Shown: in pieces, positions 1 to 12,000 of the stretch
Layout: every line of letters begins with the position of its first letter
Position numbering within the stretch: position 1 is the stretch's first letter
DNA from: Turritopsis dohrnii
Taxonomy: Eukaryota; Cnidaria; Hydrozoa; Anthoathecata; Oceaniidae
Reading direction: 5' to 3'
Assembly: GCA_027922465.2 (NCBI GenBank)
Contig: BQMF02000022.1
Coordinates: forward strand, 1,302,001-1,366,000
DNA length: 64,000 bases
Position numbers and translations under genes: made by a program
The notes under the pieces: generated by a model
The model's input: the letters and a program-made list of their open reading frames with translations, nothing else
What the model was told of the DNA's origin: nothing
Databases searched by the model: none

Positions 1-412
1 TTTTCTGCTTTATAGAAGATAAAACAGTTGAATGTGAGCACTGAGATGAAGTGATCATAGCATAAACTGTTTTAAAGTGAAAAAATACAGCTGGTTACAG
101 CAGCAAGTCAGTAGCATTTTTGTTAATTTGTGTATTAAAACATTTTTTGAGGAAACATTCAGGTCTTGTCATGAGAGGTGTGCAATCAGTCAACAGAATT
201 GTTATTTTAACTCCCACAAGTGAAAATACCGGTTAAGCTATTATTTCACTTTTATTGTAAAGGGAGCTGGAAACTGAAATGTGAAAGTTTGAAATTTCAA
301 GGCCTGATAAATTCTAGTCTATCAAAATATATAATATATAATATGTTTTTCTCTTTTGTTATGAATTAACAATGTCTATTTTTAAAATAGCTTCAACTGT
401 TATTTCAGAAAT
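1..412. other. Upstream region of the DNAJC16-like gene
   Basis: AT-rich sequence in front of the first coding exon at 413. I see no other gene and no recognisable repeat here. It probably contains the promoter and 5' untranslated region of the gene that follows, but no sharp core-promoter motif can be singled out. Confidence 0.4.
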
Positions 413-3400
413 ATGAAACAAGTTATTTTTTTTATTCTATCTGTTCTATGGACATGTTATTGTATGAATAACCCTTATGATGTTCTTGGCGTTAAACGAG
501 GAGATCCACCAAAAGTTATCAAAAGTGCCTACAGACAATTGGCCAAAGAGTTGTATGTAAACTTATATTTCTTTATCAAACATACAATCGGTATTTATTT
601 CTACTTCTAGGGATTTGTTTTGTTTTTTTTGCAGACATCCAGATAAAAACAAAAATGACCCAAATGCCCAAGAAGAAATGATAAAAGTGAATGAAGCTTA
701 TGAGGTAAATGATTAATTCTATTGATGCTCGATATCAGTTAACTAATGCTAAAATAATACTGCAGATTATATGTAGTATAATAATCTCCAAACAAATTCG
801 AATAACTTTCTATTTTTTTTAACTGAGCCATCTGATGCATAACATCCATAATTATCTGAAACAATTTATTTGTTTTCAGATTTTATCAGATCCTAAAAAG
901 AAGGAACAATTTGATACTTACGGCAACGTTAATGAGAATGCAGATATCAATGCACACCATCATTTCTTTCATGAATTTCGTAAAGGACATTCCTTTGTGT
1001 TTGATGATTTCATGTTTGGATCAAGTTTCCACTCACATGGGCATAAGAGAACAAACCTTCTTACTCGATACAGTTACCAAAATGTTGTTCTACCTGATAG
1101 TTACCATAAAGTTTTTCTAATTTTTGTCTATGGAGATCTCTGTTTTGATTGTAAGTTTTTTTTTATTTTCTTAGTTTCATGGAGTGTTGAATGCAAAGTG
1201 AAGAAAGCTTTTTAATATGTTGCAGGAAAAAAGTGCTTCTGGAAGAAAATTATGCTTTTTCAGTTTGCAGAAATTTTTGCATTCAAAATTAACATGAAAA
1301 CTGGTTCATCACCAATGAACAACTTTTACCATGCATTTTTTCCAACTGCCCACAGAATGATATGTTAGCAAGAAGGTCAGAAGTGGTGGCGTTTACCAAG
1401 AATAACTTGCAGCAAGGTTGCATCTTCTCACAAAATAAGATGCCTTAATTGAGAAAAAAACTTTTGCAGTTGACAATTTTCCAAATTTGTTCCAGGATTA
1501 AACTTTGCGAATTTGGAAAAAAACCATACAAGTTTTTTCTGCAAACACATTTTTCCCTTTAAGTTCGTAACTGTTCTTTTTGTAGGTTTAAGATTGCAAC
1601 CATTTTGGGAGAAGCTTTCAGAAAATCTGAATGGAATTGGTGTTGGAATGTATGAATGCAATTACGACAGAGATCATCATTTAGTATATGACATTGGTGC
1701 TCAAGGTTATCCACAATTTATTGCAGTTATTGCTGGCCGTGCAGTGAAGTACAAAAGTAGTGAGATAACAGAAAGAGGAATTCGAGATTTTTTGTCTGCA
1801 TTAATACCACATAATCTGATAACAAGGGTACGACTATTATTTATCTGCATATGACCATTTTTGAAAAAGTGTAATGAAAAAATCTATTATGCTCTGGAAT
1901 GAACTTTCTTTCAAGCAAACTCTACATCGTACATTTTTAATTCAATGAGAAGCTTTTTAAGAGTAATGGAAAGGTGTTAATATGTGGTTTATCATTTGCA
2001 TACAAAAAATTTTCACCATCTTTTTTTGCTTTGTTTTCACTAGATCACTACAAACCATAAAGAGTATTTCGAACAAAGTTTTAAAGATAATAAACCACAA
2101 TGCCTATTATTCAGCAAGCATATATTTGTTCCTTTGTTATTCGAACTTGTTGCATATGAATATAAATCAAAGGTGAAGTTTGCTTATGTTGATATAAAGG
2201 ACCTCTATACGAAAAGATTGCGAGAGAAATACAAGATAAATTCTTATGATCCCGCAGTTGTTCTTGTAAAAGAAGAACCATCTACTCCAGTTGCAATAGC
2301 CAGGGTATTCTAAGTTCTTACTGAGTTATTTATGAGTGAAAGCCTTTTACATCATATTGTAGATGTTTTATCTCTCTTCTCTTTTAGGGTTCTGCATTAA
2401 AACGTGGAACCTTGCGGGAACTGGTAGCCAATAATTTGTACTTTTCTGTGCCGAGGTTGTCTTCTCAGCCTCTTTTTGATGATTTATGCCCAAAGAAATC
2501 TGCATCACAAAGATGGTATACATTCTGTTAGTTTATAATCAGCAAACAATTTGTACTTAATATTGATTGAATATACTGTTTATAATGACTCAACCATTCA
2601 TAGGATTTGTGTTGTCTTGGTAACAAGAGATGATAGCAATTTTAGTGGATACCTTTGGAAACTTCGTCTCATGGCTAAAGATGATAAGTACATTCATAAA
2701 CGAGTGCGTTTCTTTTATATCTTCAAGAATGTTCAAGCTGAGTTCATGAATCGTTTTGAAAGAAAAGCTCCCATCACAGTTCCTTGTTCTGATGGGAATG
2801 CACCAATGCAGGTGAAATTTCATTTTTCCAGTTAACTTTTTTGCTTTCGTTTTCCTTTCTTATCTCTGGTGTTTTTGCATCTAATTTATCTCATAATTTT
2901 CCTTCAAGCTTCTCGCTTATCAGAAAATTATATATCCTACAAGTTTCTTGTACACACTGTGTTTTTTTAAGGAACACCCTTATAAGGAACTTGAGGCTCA
3001 AAAAAGCTTGAAAATTAAGGAACTACTAAAGGACTGATCAGGCTAAGATATAAGAAAAAGAAATAAAGAAGCAATAAAAGTTTATCAAAATCAAATGCGA
3101 ATAAGAAGCGATTCTTTGACAAATAGACCTTTTTATTACTAACAAAGTTTTAAAGCAATACAAGGAATGCATTAAGGAACTGAGGCTGAAAAATTTTGAA
3201 AAAATAATAAACAGCAGGTTTAGAGCCAAGTGTAAGGTTCCTGATATTTTCGTCTATAGCTGTTGGTGATGTGGCGTTTACGAAATAGTAAAGTCATGTA
3301 CGATTGGTTTGCTAATGGATGGTGTGCCTCAGATAGTTCAGTTCAAGAGTTAGAAAGCTACTTGACTGAACACGAAAGTGGAGAAGCGGAATTACTGTAC

Positions 3401-5452
3401 GAAACAACACTTGTTAACTTGAAGGATGAACATTGGCATGTAAGAGAGGATATGATTCTTTCATATATCACTACTGCCTGCTTGATATGACGCCCTTAAG
3501 TTAAGTGCTCTAGTAGCGATAATTTAAGCACTGACATTTACACAGCACAACCTTCACCAAGCTTTGTCTGGTCTGCTTCATTGTTTATACTTGTTGAAGT
3601 GGTTATGATGGAAATGCGTTAAAGGAAGATCTGATTGAATGCGAGAGTTCATAAAGATATTCATTTCAAATCTGTTTTTCATATTTTCAGGGTGTTTTCT
3701 GGGAGTTTATAAAGAACGGATACACAGTCGTACAGCATGTTGTTGACTCGATCGATTCACCTAGCTGGTAAGTAGAGTAGAATTAACTGAGGCTTCAAAT
3801 GATTATTTTGACGAACCTAGCACATGATCTTATTTTGTCAATTTTAGGTATAACCTGTCTTCCATTGGTTTTGTGTTGTTGGTTACAGCTGGCATAACCT
3901 TAAGTTGTATCATACCGTTTATAAGGTGATTAATTATTACTGGTTTGGACACACTGACTCAACTTTACGTAGATAAAGTTTTTCAAATTTTATTTTTCGA
4001 AAATCAGTGCACACTAAAATATTGAAAGACAACAATTTTTCGTTTCAAACTATAAAAAGGTCTATGTGTTATCAAGAGAACTTTGCTTCGAATACTAAAT
4101 GCACTCATAGGAGAATCACACTCAAGATTAGATTAAATGTTGTTTCTTCTATAGTGACTTCATAAGTGAAAAACCATCAGCAGATTTGCCACGGCATGCA
4201 CCGTCCGATACCAACACCAACGTACTTGGGTTACAAAAACTCGACGTCAAAAGTGAAAAAAAGTTTATTCATAATTCGCCGTCAGGAAAAATTACTGTCG
4301 CCGTCGTAGTAGATTCGTCAAATTTAGATGACGTGGCATCTTCGCCTATTACTCAAGCATTTGCTGACGCTATTTACGGCTATACCAGGTAAGGATATAG
4401 GTGTTATTTCGAAAATATTCATACTGGTCATTAGCTTTTCATTACACCTTTCCAAAATTTCCGTTTAAACACCATGTTGTAACCCAGATACCATGTTGTA
4501 ACCTAGATACCATGTTGTAACCTAAATACTTTATTCAACTTCGTTTCTATGCAGTTTATTGTGTAACTGAGTGGGTGGGTCACTTAATAATTACTTAACA
4601 ACTACTTATTATCCGCATTTTTCAGAACTCCCTCAGTGATTGTTTTGTCATTAGGTAAGCTAGGTAACTAACTAGGTTATAACACGGTGGTTTAAACAAA
4701 AATTCGGGAAAGGCGTCGTATGCTTATCATATTTTTTCTTTTTCAACAATCTTTCACTAAATACTCTTCGCCTTTTAAAGATCTTTCTCTTTAAGCATGT
4801 ATTTGCCATGATACCTCTTAAGGTTTTTTAAGGGGTTTAATGTACAACAGTAGCACTACTAAATTTCTCAATGATTTTATTCTTTAAGATTTTAATGACC
4901 TACATTTGTTAGTCCTAACTGTTGAATTTCGAGGAAAGCATTTATAGACCCATATGCCTATATACGGGAACGTTTGAAAAATTCAAAATCGCCAAAAATC
5001 CTGTCGATGGTACTCTAGTACATGCCTGTCTACATAACAACTCATGTCACCATAACAACAACACATTACTTACTTTTAGTAATCCAAACTACATTTTCAC
5101 TTGGGTCTCCATCGCAGAGAATCTGATGTGGTGTACTGAGATCATGAATGTTAATAAATTTGGTGAATTTTTGCCTGGAACAGTTATGGCAATGAACGGG
5201 TTTCGAAAATACGCCTACGTATTTAAAGCATCATTTAGTAACGTGAACTCAAAACCTCAGTTGTCTGCCAAATTTATCGGCTTGGAAAGTAGTGACGATG
5301 AAACCGACTCTTACCACTACAACGAACGTCAAAAGATCAAAGCAGCTGCAATTTTTTTGAGAAGAGAACTACCTATATGGCTGGATAGGCTTTTCGATGG
5401 CACACTGCCAAACAAAATCAAACTACAAAAATGGCCGAAGATGCAGTCTTGA
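413..5452 (+). CDS. DNAJC16: DnaJ homolog subfamily C member 16-like (J domain, thioredoxin-like domain, one membrane segment)
   Basis: Thirteen exons: 413-552, 635-704, 880-1150, 1586-1827, 2044-2304, 2388-2515, 2604-2811, 3260-3439, 3691-3767, 3848-3925, 4155-4388, 4626-4654 and 4889-5452. Exon 1 starts with a signal peptide (MKQVIFFILSVLWTCYC), then the J domain (NPYDVLGV, HPDKN, ILSDPKKKEQFD). Exons 3-4 give a thioredoxin-like domain in which the CFDC motif is split by the intron, followed by LQPFWEKL. Exon 10 encodes a transmembrane helix (SSIGFVLLVTAGITLSCIIPF). Predicted length is about 820 residues, near the vertebrate protein (about 780). The family is an endoplasmic-reticulum membrane co-chaperone for Hsp70; vertebrate DNAJC16 has been linked to autophagosome size control. 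The splice phases agree through exon 12. In exon 13 the frame reached by splicing stops at 4945-4947, while the conserved C-terminal region lies in another frame from about 4946, so a one-base break or an unseen micro-exon is likely. Confidence 0.9.
4468..4530. repeat. Three direct copies of a 20-bp unit in a DNAJC16 intron
   Basis: The unit ACCATGTTGTAACC(C/T)AGAT occurs three times in a row with one or two changes, inside the intron between exons 11 and 12. It is a short local tandem duplication with no evident function. Confidence 0.75.
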
Positions 5453-6175
5453 CGATACGTTTCATATTATCAATTAATAGTGCACTTGGTCCAAAAGAAC
5501 TTTAAATCGTTATTTATTTCAAAAATTTTAGAATTTTTCAATTTCTATTGTGAATAGGATTTAACTAGCCCTTGTAAACAATTTTAGTAAAAGCTGTTGT
5601 ATACTTATCACTTCTGTGTATGTAAGAAGATTTTCGTGAAGTGAAAATAAAATCGATAAGTAGCTAAAAAAAGCAAAGAGTAGGAAATAAAAAGCAAGAA
5701 CTGAAGGATAAAATGAACCAGAAGTGTGCATAAATTAAAATTATGAATTAGAAACGTGACCCTTCAGGAGCTATTGTATGTTTGATATCAGTCTGTTTAT
5801 TATCCACTTGCATTCGAGTCTTCAAGGTAAGCCTCGAAACCTTTTATTGTGAATTTTTCGAAGTCTTGGATGACGTGTGGCAATTTAAGCGTGAAACTCA
5901 GTAGTACGCTAAAATCCGTCATATGAACTGAAATTTGGGAACTGTCTATCTTCGCTGTACACGTAGAATTTTTTTCAAAGCTTGTTAGAACTCGCACATG
6001 CTTTCTCAGTAGATGTATGACAATCATATAAATAGACTTCCAATGATTAACCATATACAACTACAGTGACCTCGTTTTAAATAAGTAGAAAAATAAATAA
6101 TAAATAATAATAAAAAAAATTTCGAGTTATTTAAAAGTGTGTGGCTTCTAAAACGTTTCAACGCAAGTATTCATT
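5453..6175. other. Convergent 3' region between DNAJC16 and the coiled-coil gene
   Basis: About 720 bp separate the stop codons of two convergent genes. An AATAAA-type signal near 5644 suits the + gene. A TTTATT near 5797 reads as AATAAA on the minus strand and could serve the other gene. No further gene is seen; the longest minus-strand frame here (5800-6060) has no recognisable motif. Confidence 0.5.
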
Positions 6176-8858
6176 TTATACAGGAGCTCCACGCTGCTTC
6201 AACTTGAATTCTTCAAATTGACGATTTTCATGCTCAGTCATGATTGCGTTCAATTCATAAATCTAAAGTCAAATTTAAAATTTCATATTCAGTGTGTGAC
6301 TTGTGTATGATAATTCTAACATCTACAATGTAACAAGTACAGTGTTCTTTCTGCAAACAGATCAACCCCGTTCCCAGGTTTTCTGTGATAATTGAATAGC
6401 ACCGTTATGAAAAAGGCACTGGGTTCCAGGTTATCATAAACAGATTCTACTAAACTTCACAATTAGCATTACCATCTTTCTTTGGAATCGTATTAACTGT
6501 TCTTTACAATCTAGTGATTTTTCTTTTTCTTTTTGCAAAACTTTCTTCAGTTTTGCCTTTTCTATCTTCTCTTGTTTTATACCTGAAATAATCGAGCAAT
6601 ATAACCGTTCGTATATCGAAAAAGCAGAGACCCTGGGTATTAAATAAAAAAGCATAAGTGAGAAAACTACCACGTTTAACCCAGTGGGCAAAATCGTCAA
6701 AATCCACTGCGACGAAGAGCATTTTTATTGAAATAGTGTATGTATTTCTATAGAAATATATACTCATTCGCAGTGGTTTTTCAACCAATTTGCCCACTGG
6801 GAAACTATTAACCCGAGAAAACTTTTTAAGGGCATAAATCTTTGAAGAATACTTTCAACAGTTGCATACCTATAAGTTTATAGATTTGGAGGCGAAAATT
6901 TTACAGTGATAGAAGGATGGAAGTCGTAACAGGGCAAGGAATTAAACAACATTAAACAATGTATATATTGAGAATTTTGAAAGTCAAATTAAGTTATGAA
7001 GCAGTTATTGAATGTTTGGGAAAAGTAGTACTTAATGAAACAAATTTTGTTCATGCTTCTGTAGCGTAACGAAAAACTTTTCGTTTCCTCAACAGTTTCT
7101 TTTCATTGATCATTTTTTAATATGTATTTAAATTTACAACGAAAATAGCTAATCAAGCACTGGTATGGATTATTTTGACCTCCAGAAATAATACCCACTA
7201 TTTTATTTAGCCCCATATTTTTATTAACTTCGCGATATTTTTGGAAAAATTTTAAGACAATAAAGTATCCCATAGACCTCTGGTGGAAAGTGATTGAAAC
7301 ATTGTCATGAAATTGACACAAACGGTAAATGGAGAGTAATTCTATTATCCTTTGGTTCATCTAACATCACAATTCTTGTTTTATTTTATTTGGTGACGAT
7401 ACTTAACAGGTTCCTCGACCCTAAGGTTTTCTTTCTCAGTAAATATCAGATTGCAATATAAAAAGAAACTACTTACTCAGTTTGAGCAACCTATCTTTTA
7501 TCGATCTTTGACTCTATAAAACAAAAACATGAAGTGGATTTGATGGATGAAATTCATCATCTTAGTTCTTGTCTTTCACATGTTGTACAAGATCATGTAG
7601 AATATAAGTTTTTCCCTGGCTTTTGCACCTCGTGTAATCAGCACTACATTTAGGATTTATAACTTCTTCAAACTTCTGAATCAAACGAGATCACGGAAGT
7701 GTTTATTTTAAGAAACTTTTAACAAACCTTAATGTCAGATAAGGATGGTACTGAATTCTGAAGAAAGTTTTCTAAAAATAAAATATCCTTTATGTGGCAA
7801 CTTAAGGAAGATCTTATTTTAAATACGGCGAGATATAAACATTTTTTGAAATATGTTTCAGTTTTAGTAAAAAACCTATTGTGGTTGCTAAATGTTTGTT
7901 CAACTTGATCATTGAACATCTTACCACTTGGCGTGCTCGGTGGGACACAGGGAATTCCATTCAAATTTCTTGATTGCCTCTCGGAATAATAAATTTTCGT
8001 TGATTTTTTAACAGGTGACGTGATTTTATATTTTGTAATTATCACCTTCCCCTGCTTATTAGCACGATTTAAAATTTCTGTGTCGACTTTGGATGACATA
8101 TTTACATGTTCATGTCCGTATTCATTATCCAAGCTAGGTAAGGAGCCAGATCTTGTTACAATTGCATTTTGTTCCTTTGTTTTGGTTTGTGGCTCACACT
8201 TTTCTTCTGTATGCTTTTTAAGCGATTCATTAGAATTTCTAACTGCTGGAAGTTTCATTTTGTCTACAGTATTCATTATCTTCTTTTTTACCAACAACGA
8301 AGATTTTTCTTTGGAGTTTTTCTTCGATGAATTCTGTCCGACATCATTTTCTGAAATTTTAAAAGTAAACATATATATATATATATACTACATTGACAAA
8401 GATTTTTAACAAATTGAAATATCGTGAACATTCTGTGTGTTTTTTTCGTATTTTATATACTACATATATATATATATAATATAATAACAGGTAATTATAA
8501 AGAGAATTTTACCTTTTAAGTTTCTCGAATTTTTGTACCCTACATTATTTTGGGTCTCCAGTTTGTTTTGTTTTAAAGTTTCAGGGTGGGAAGCCACTTG
8601 ATTTTTAACCAGCAACTTAGTTTTTTTCAACCAGTTTGCACTGAAAGCATTCCTTTTTCTCATAATTGTATCAGTTGGAAATTCTGATATCACACATGCC
8701 TCAACATTCAACGGTAACACTGAATGTTTGAGCAACGGTGTATCATTTTCGCTACAGTTCAAACTTTTTCTATGATGATGATGTACGATCCATTCTTCTA
8801 CTACAAATAATTCCTTCTTCTTAGAGTTACTCGGCGGTGAAGGAAGCACATCTATCAT
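6176..8858 (-). CDS. Unrecognised 400-residue lysine/serine-rich protein with a C-terminal coiled coil
   Basis: Five exons on the minus strand: 8858-8513, 8350-7728, 7513-7477, 6582-6473 and 6262-6176; the lengths sum to 1203 nt with every phase consistent. The start is the ATG at 8858 (MIDVLPSPPSNSKKKELFVV). The first two exons encode a low-complexity, basic, Ser/Lys/Asn-rich stretch with a short histidine run (HHHH) and a segment with SPVKKSTK and VPPSTPSGK, reminiscent of disordered regions in nuclear or chromosomal proteins. Exons 3-5 encode a highly charged helix (KQEKIEKAKLKKVLQKEKEK, then MTEHENRQFEEFKLKQRGAP) ending in PV-stop, typical of a coiled coil. I do not recognise the family. 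It lies 218 bp head-to-head from SAP18, so the two may share a promoter. A nuclear role is only a guess. Confidence 0.7.
6600..6640. repeat. Partial copy of the foldback repeat found at 23152
   Basis: CGTATATCGAAAA(A)GC followed by AGAGACCCTGGGT matches one arm of the hairpin element at 23152-23237. It lies in the intron between exons 4 and 3 of the coiled-coil gene. Confidence 0.65.
6680..6802. mobile_element. Short TIR element (MITE) with CCCAGTGGGCAAA ends
   Basis: The stretch opens with CCCAGTGGGCAAAATCGTC and closes with TTTGCCCACTGGG in inverted orientation. Inside the ends, ATCCACTGCGACGAAGAGC is mirrored by CATTCGCAGTGG. A diverged relative lies at 47600-47712 in the TRAF intron (CACTGCGAAGGAGTGC, CCCAGTGGACAA). 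Two copies with the same ends argue for a non-autonomous DNA transposon family. No coding capacity. Confidence 0.7.
6803..7476. other. Intron sequence of the coiled-coil gene, no further feature
   Basis: AT-rich sequence between exons 3 and 4 of the minus-strand gene. The minus-strand frame at 7103-7360 has no motif or splice support, and I see nothing else. Confidence 0.4.
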
Positions 8859-9076
8859 TTTGTATATATACGAAGAAGAACGAATTCCGAGTTACAAAGT
8901 CATAACCTCATCGAACACTTTCATCAGCAATGATCTACTAAAACCACGAAAATTTTTATTTGGGCGAAAGATTTCTTTTCCTTTATTTACATTAAAGGCT
9001 ACCATTTTTAAAGCATGCTGTTGCTACTGTATTCGAAATTGGGATTTTGCAGAACAACACAAAAAGAAAGAACAAG
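8859..9076. promoter_or_regulatory. Bidirectional promoter candidate between the coiled-coil gene and SAP18
   Basis: Only 218 bp separate the two divergent start codons (8858 on minus, 9077 on plus), so both 5' untranslated regions and both promoters must lie here or overlap the genes. No convincing CCAAT or initiator element can be singled out by eye. The call rests on gene geometry. Confidence 0.5.
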
Positions 9077-12000
9077 ATGGCTGATCGACGTGGGTACAGG
9101 AATAGAGAACGATCTCGATCAAGATCACCAGTCAGGAAGAGTAACGATGTTGGTATTCAAGAAAGACTAAAACGAATTAGTGGTGCAGATGGAGATAAGC
9201 CTGCTGAAAATGGTGTAAAAGAAAGCATAAAAATCGACCGTGAGAAGGTTAGCTCTTCTTTTCCTTGATGATTACAATCACTCTGTTTTTTCATTTAAAG
9301 TCTGTCTCAAAATAATCTGCAGTTGAAACAAAAAGTCCTGTAACTTTTGATAAAAAATTCGAATCATAAAAATTAATTTTGGAGGTTTTAGAGTATCATG
9401 AGTACTTAATTAATGTTCTAATTTTGGCAGTAAATTCGCAATTTTTAGCGGTTATTTTTGCGATACAAAAATTCGAGCTTTTTTTCTACTTGTCGTATAA
9501 TTTTCATTTTTACACCAAAGGTAGATATATTTTAGACAAAGACTTGTGCCAAATTTCAAGCAGAACCAATAAGTATTTCGGAAGATATTGGCCCATGAGT
9601 ACCCCTTGGTGGTAATTTTCTTTGAAAAGACAAACTTATCAGTTTTGTATCAAACAAGGGGGTTATGTTAATAAGGAAATGATTTTTCTGTAAAAAATTA
9701 TGTTTTACGATGCGTTTAACAACCTTTTAATAACATGCTTTGTGCATTGGGAATTTCAATTTTTGCAACCTTTAAAACAATGGGAGAAGTTTTTAAAGAG
9801 AAGGACATAGTCAGGCAGCTACTTGCATAAAAAAATGAGAAACCATGCAAAGAAGGGGACAATCCAAAAGATAGTGAAATATGTTCTTAAGATACTCAGT
9901 ATTAATTATTTTTTTATCGGAGCACCTAAAATTATTTAAAAAGAAAAATCACGCTATTCCAACAACAACAAACTAAAATTTCTCCACCATCTTTCCTTCC
10001 TTCTAGACTAATCGGAAAATCGAAAGTACATATTCAGGGGGTGCAATATATGAAAAAAAATCATTCATTGTATCATTTAAAAAAACAAACAAACAAAACC
10101 CTTATTACTTTTAAATAAAATGTTTTAAAAAAATATACGTTCGATGTCTTTGTTCAATGTTTTCATAAAAAAATCTTTGTAACATTATTATTTTCAAAAA
10201 TGTTGAACCCCCGTCTATTATTTTGAACGCTTACAGATTCCATTATGTCTGGGAAAAAACGAAAGGTCTTCCTTTGTGCCAAACGACACTTTTTTTAGCG
10301 TTACTCTAATCCGCATCAGCGAACTTTCAACTACCTGTGTTGGACTGTTCGTGCGAATTGATAGAAATTTTTAAGGAAAACCTTTTTAACACGTGCTTTA
10401 CACCTTTTACCCATGAAAATATTTCTTGAATCCTTAACTATAATTAAAAATTATGAGTGTGTTTTAGCCAATCTAGAAAACCGAAGTTTCATAATTTTCT
10501 TGACCTTCAGAAGAGGATATTTTTCCCCCCATTCCCACTTTCAAAAACGCTGCGCGGGCCCTGTGAATGCTGTCATACGATACCAGCACTCAACGCATTC
10601 ACTGGTAATGATTATACCAGCGCGTACTATGGAGTTGGAAAAACTACAGCATTAAGTTGCTGCAAGCTTCTGAAGAATTCAAAGCTACTTTTTTGCGTCA
10701 TTTGGGAACTCTTTTGGCATCGACGCCACATTGCTCCAAAACATAGAGGCGTTTGTCTGCAATACCGTAAACCTCCGAATATAAGCCCACCCGTGTATAA
10801 GCCCACCCGTGTATAAGCCCATCATTTTACTCATTACTAACGATTTCCATGTATAAGCCCACCCGTGTATAAGCCCATAATATTGGAAGGGAAAATTTCA
10901 TGGTTGTTTTTCTTTTACTAAAAAACTTTTTTTTTTGCAAAAACATACAAGTACAAGCTATTTCTTCAGTTCTTTACGAACTAGTCCTCTATTGATATTT
11001 GGTCCATATAAGAAATAAACACAAGGGAGCTCAATAATAATTTAGATGGGACAGAAGATAAACAAATTAACATCCGAGGTATAGACGACTATACAATGCC
11101 TCAAGTGAAAAGTTTTTATTACGTAAAATATATGCATATTTAATATGTTGCTATTGTTTTCCATGTATAAGCCCACCCGTGTATAAGCCCACCCCCGTGT
11201 ATAAGCCCACCCAAAAAAAGCTTACGAACTTGTATAAGCCCAGGGCTTATATTCGGAGGTTTACGGTATGTACGCAGTTAAATGTAATGACACCAACGAA
11301 GCCCGTTGAAAAACGTTTTGTTCGAGTCGCAAGGCTCCCGAACCACAGAAACTACCACCAACAAGTACCGCACCCAAGTATGCGAGTATCGATCGCATGG
11401 CCTCGAATGCATTGATTTATGTGGTTGTGGCGAATGATGCGAAAACTTGAAATTTGATTATGATACTTCTGATCAGGGATATGTTAATAACATATCCCTG
11501 TTCTGATGAAGATAATGATGATGGCGATAGTGACAATGAAGGAAATCTTAGTGAATAATGTACATAATGCAGGTTGGGCGCTATTTCCTTTTCGCACCCC
11601 ACTACTGCCATATTTTTTTACTAGTTGGCTCTTCATCACGGAGATAAAAAATAATCCTAAGCCTGACCTTAAAACATCCTAGAGAAGGAGAGTGAGGGGT
11701 GCGAAAAGGAAATCGCACCATGTAGTTGCAAGTCGTTTATCCCTAATAACTTTTTTTAGGTTCAAAATCACACCATGACATAATTGGGCTTTTAATTCAG
11801 CATAAGAAAACCTATCGAATGATATAATAATACTTGAAAAATTTCGAAAAAAATTTTGGTTTTATTGTGTGTGACGTCATCGAAATAAAAATCGTACTGG
11901 ACACGCCCAGTAAATAATTTCAGATATTCCGGTAATGATTTTCTAGTTCTAAGGGATGATATCTAATAGTTCAAAGTAGTTTTACATTGTCCCTCTCATT

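Noticed and set aside
2590..2823. 77-residue minus-strand frame
   Set aside because: Shadow of DNAJC16 exon 7.
8020..8409. 129-residue frame on the plus strand
   Set aside because: It is the antisense shadow of exon 2 of the minus-strand coiled-coil gene.
9379..9615. A 78-residue frame found twice (also 13807-14043 on the other strand)
   Set aside because: Its duplication is explained by the terminal inverted repeats of the transposon; not a gene.
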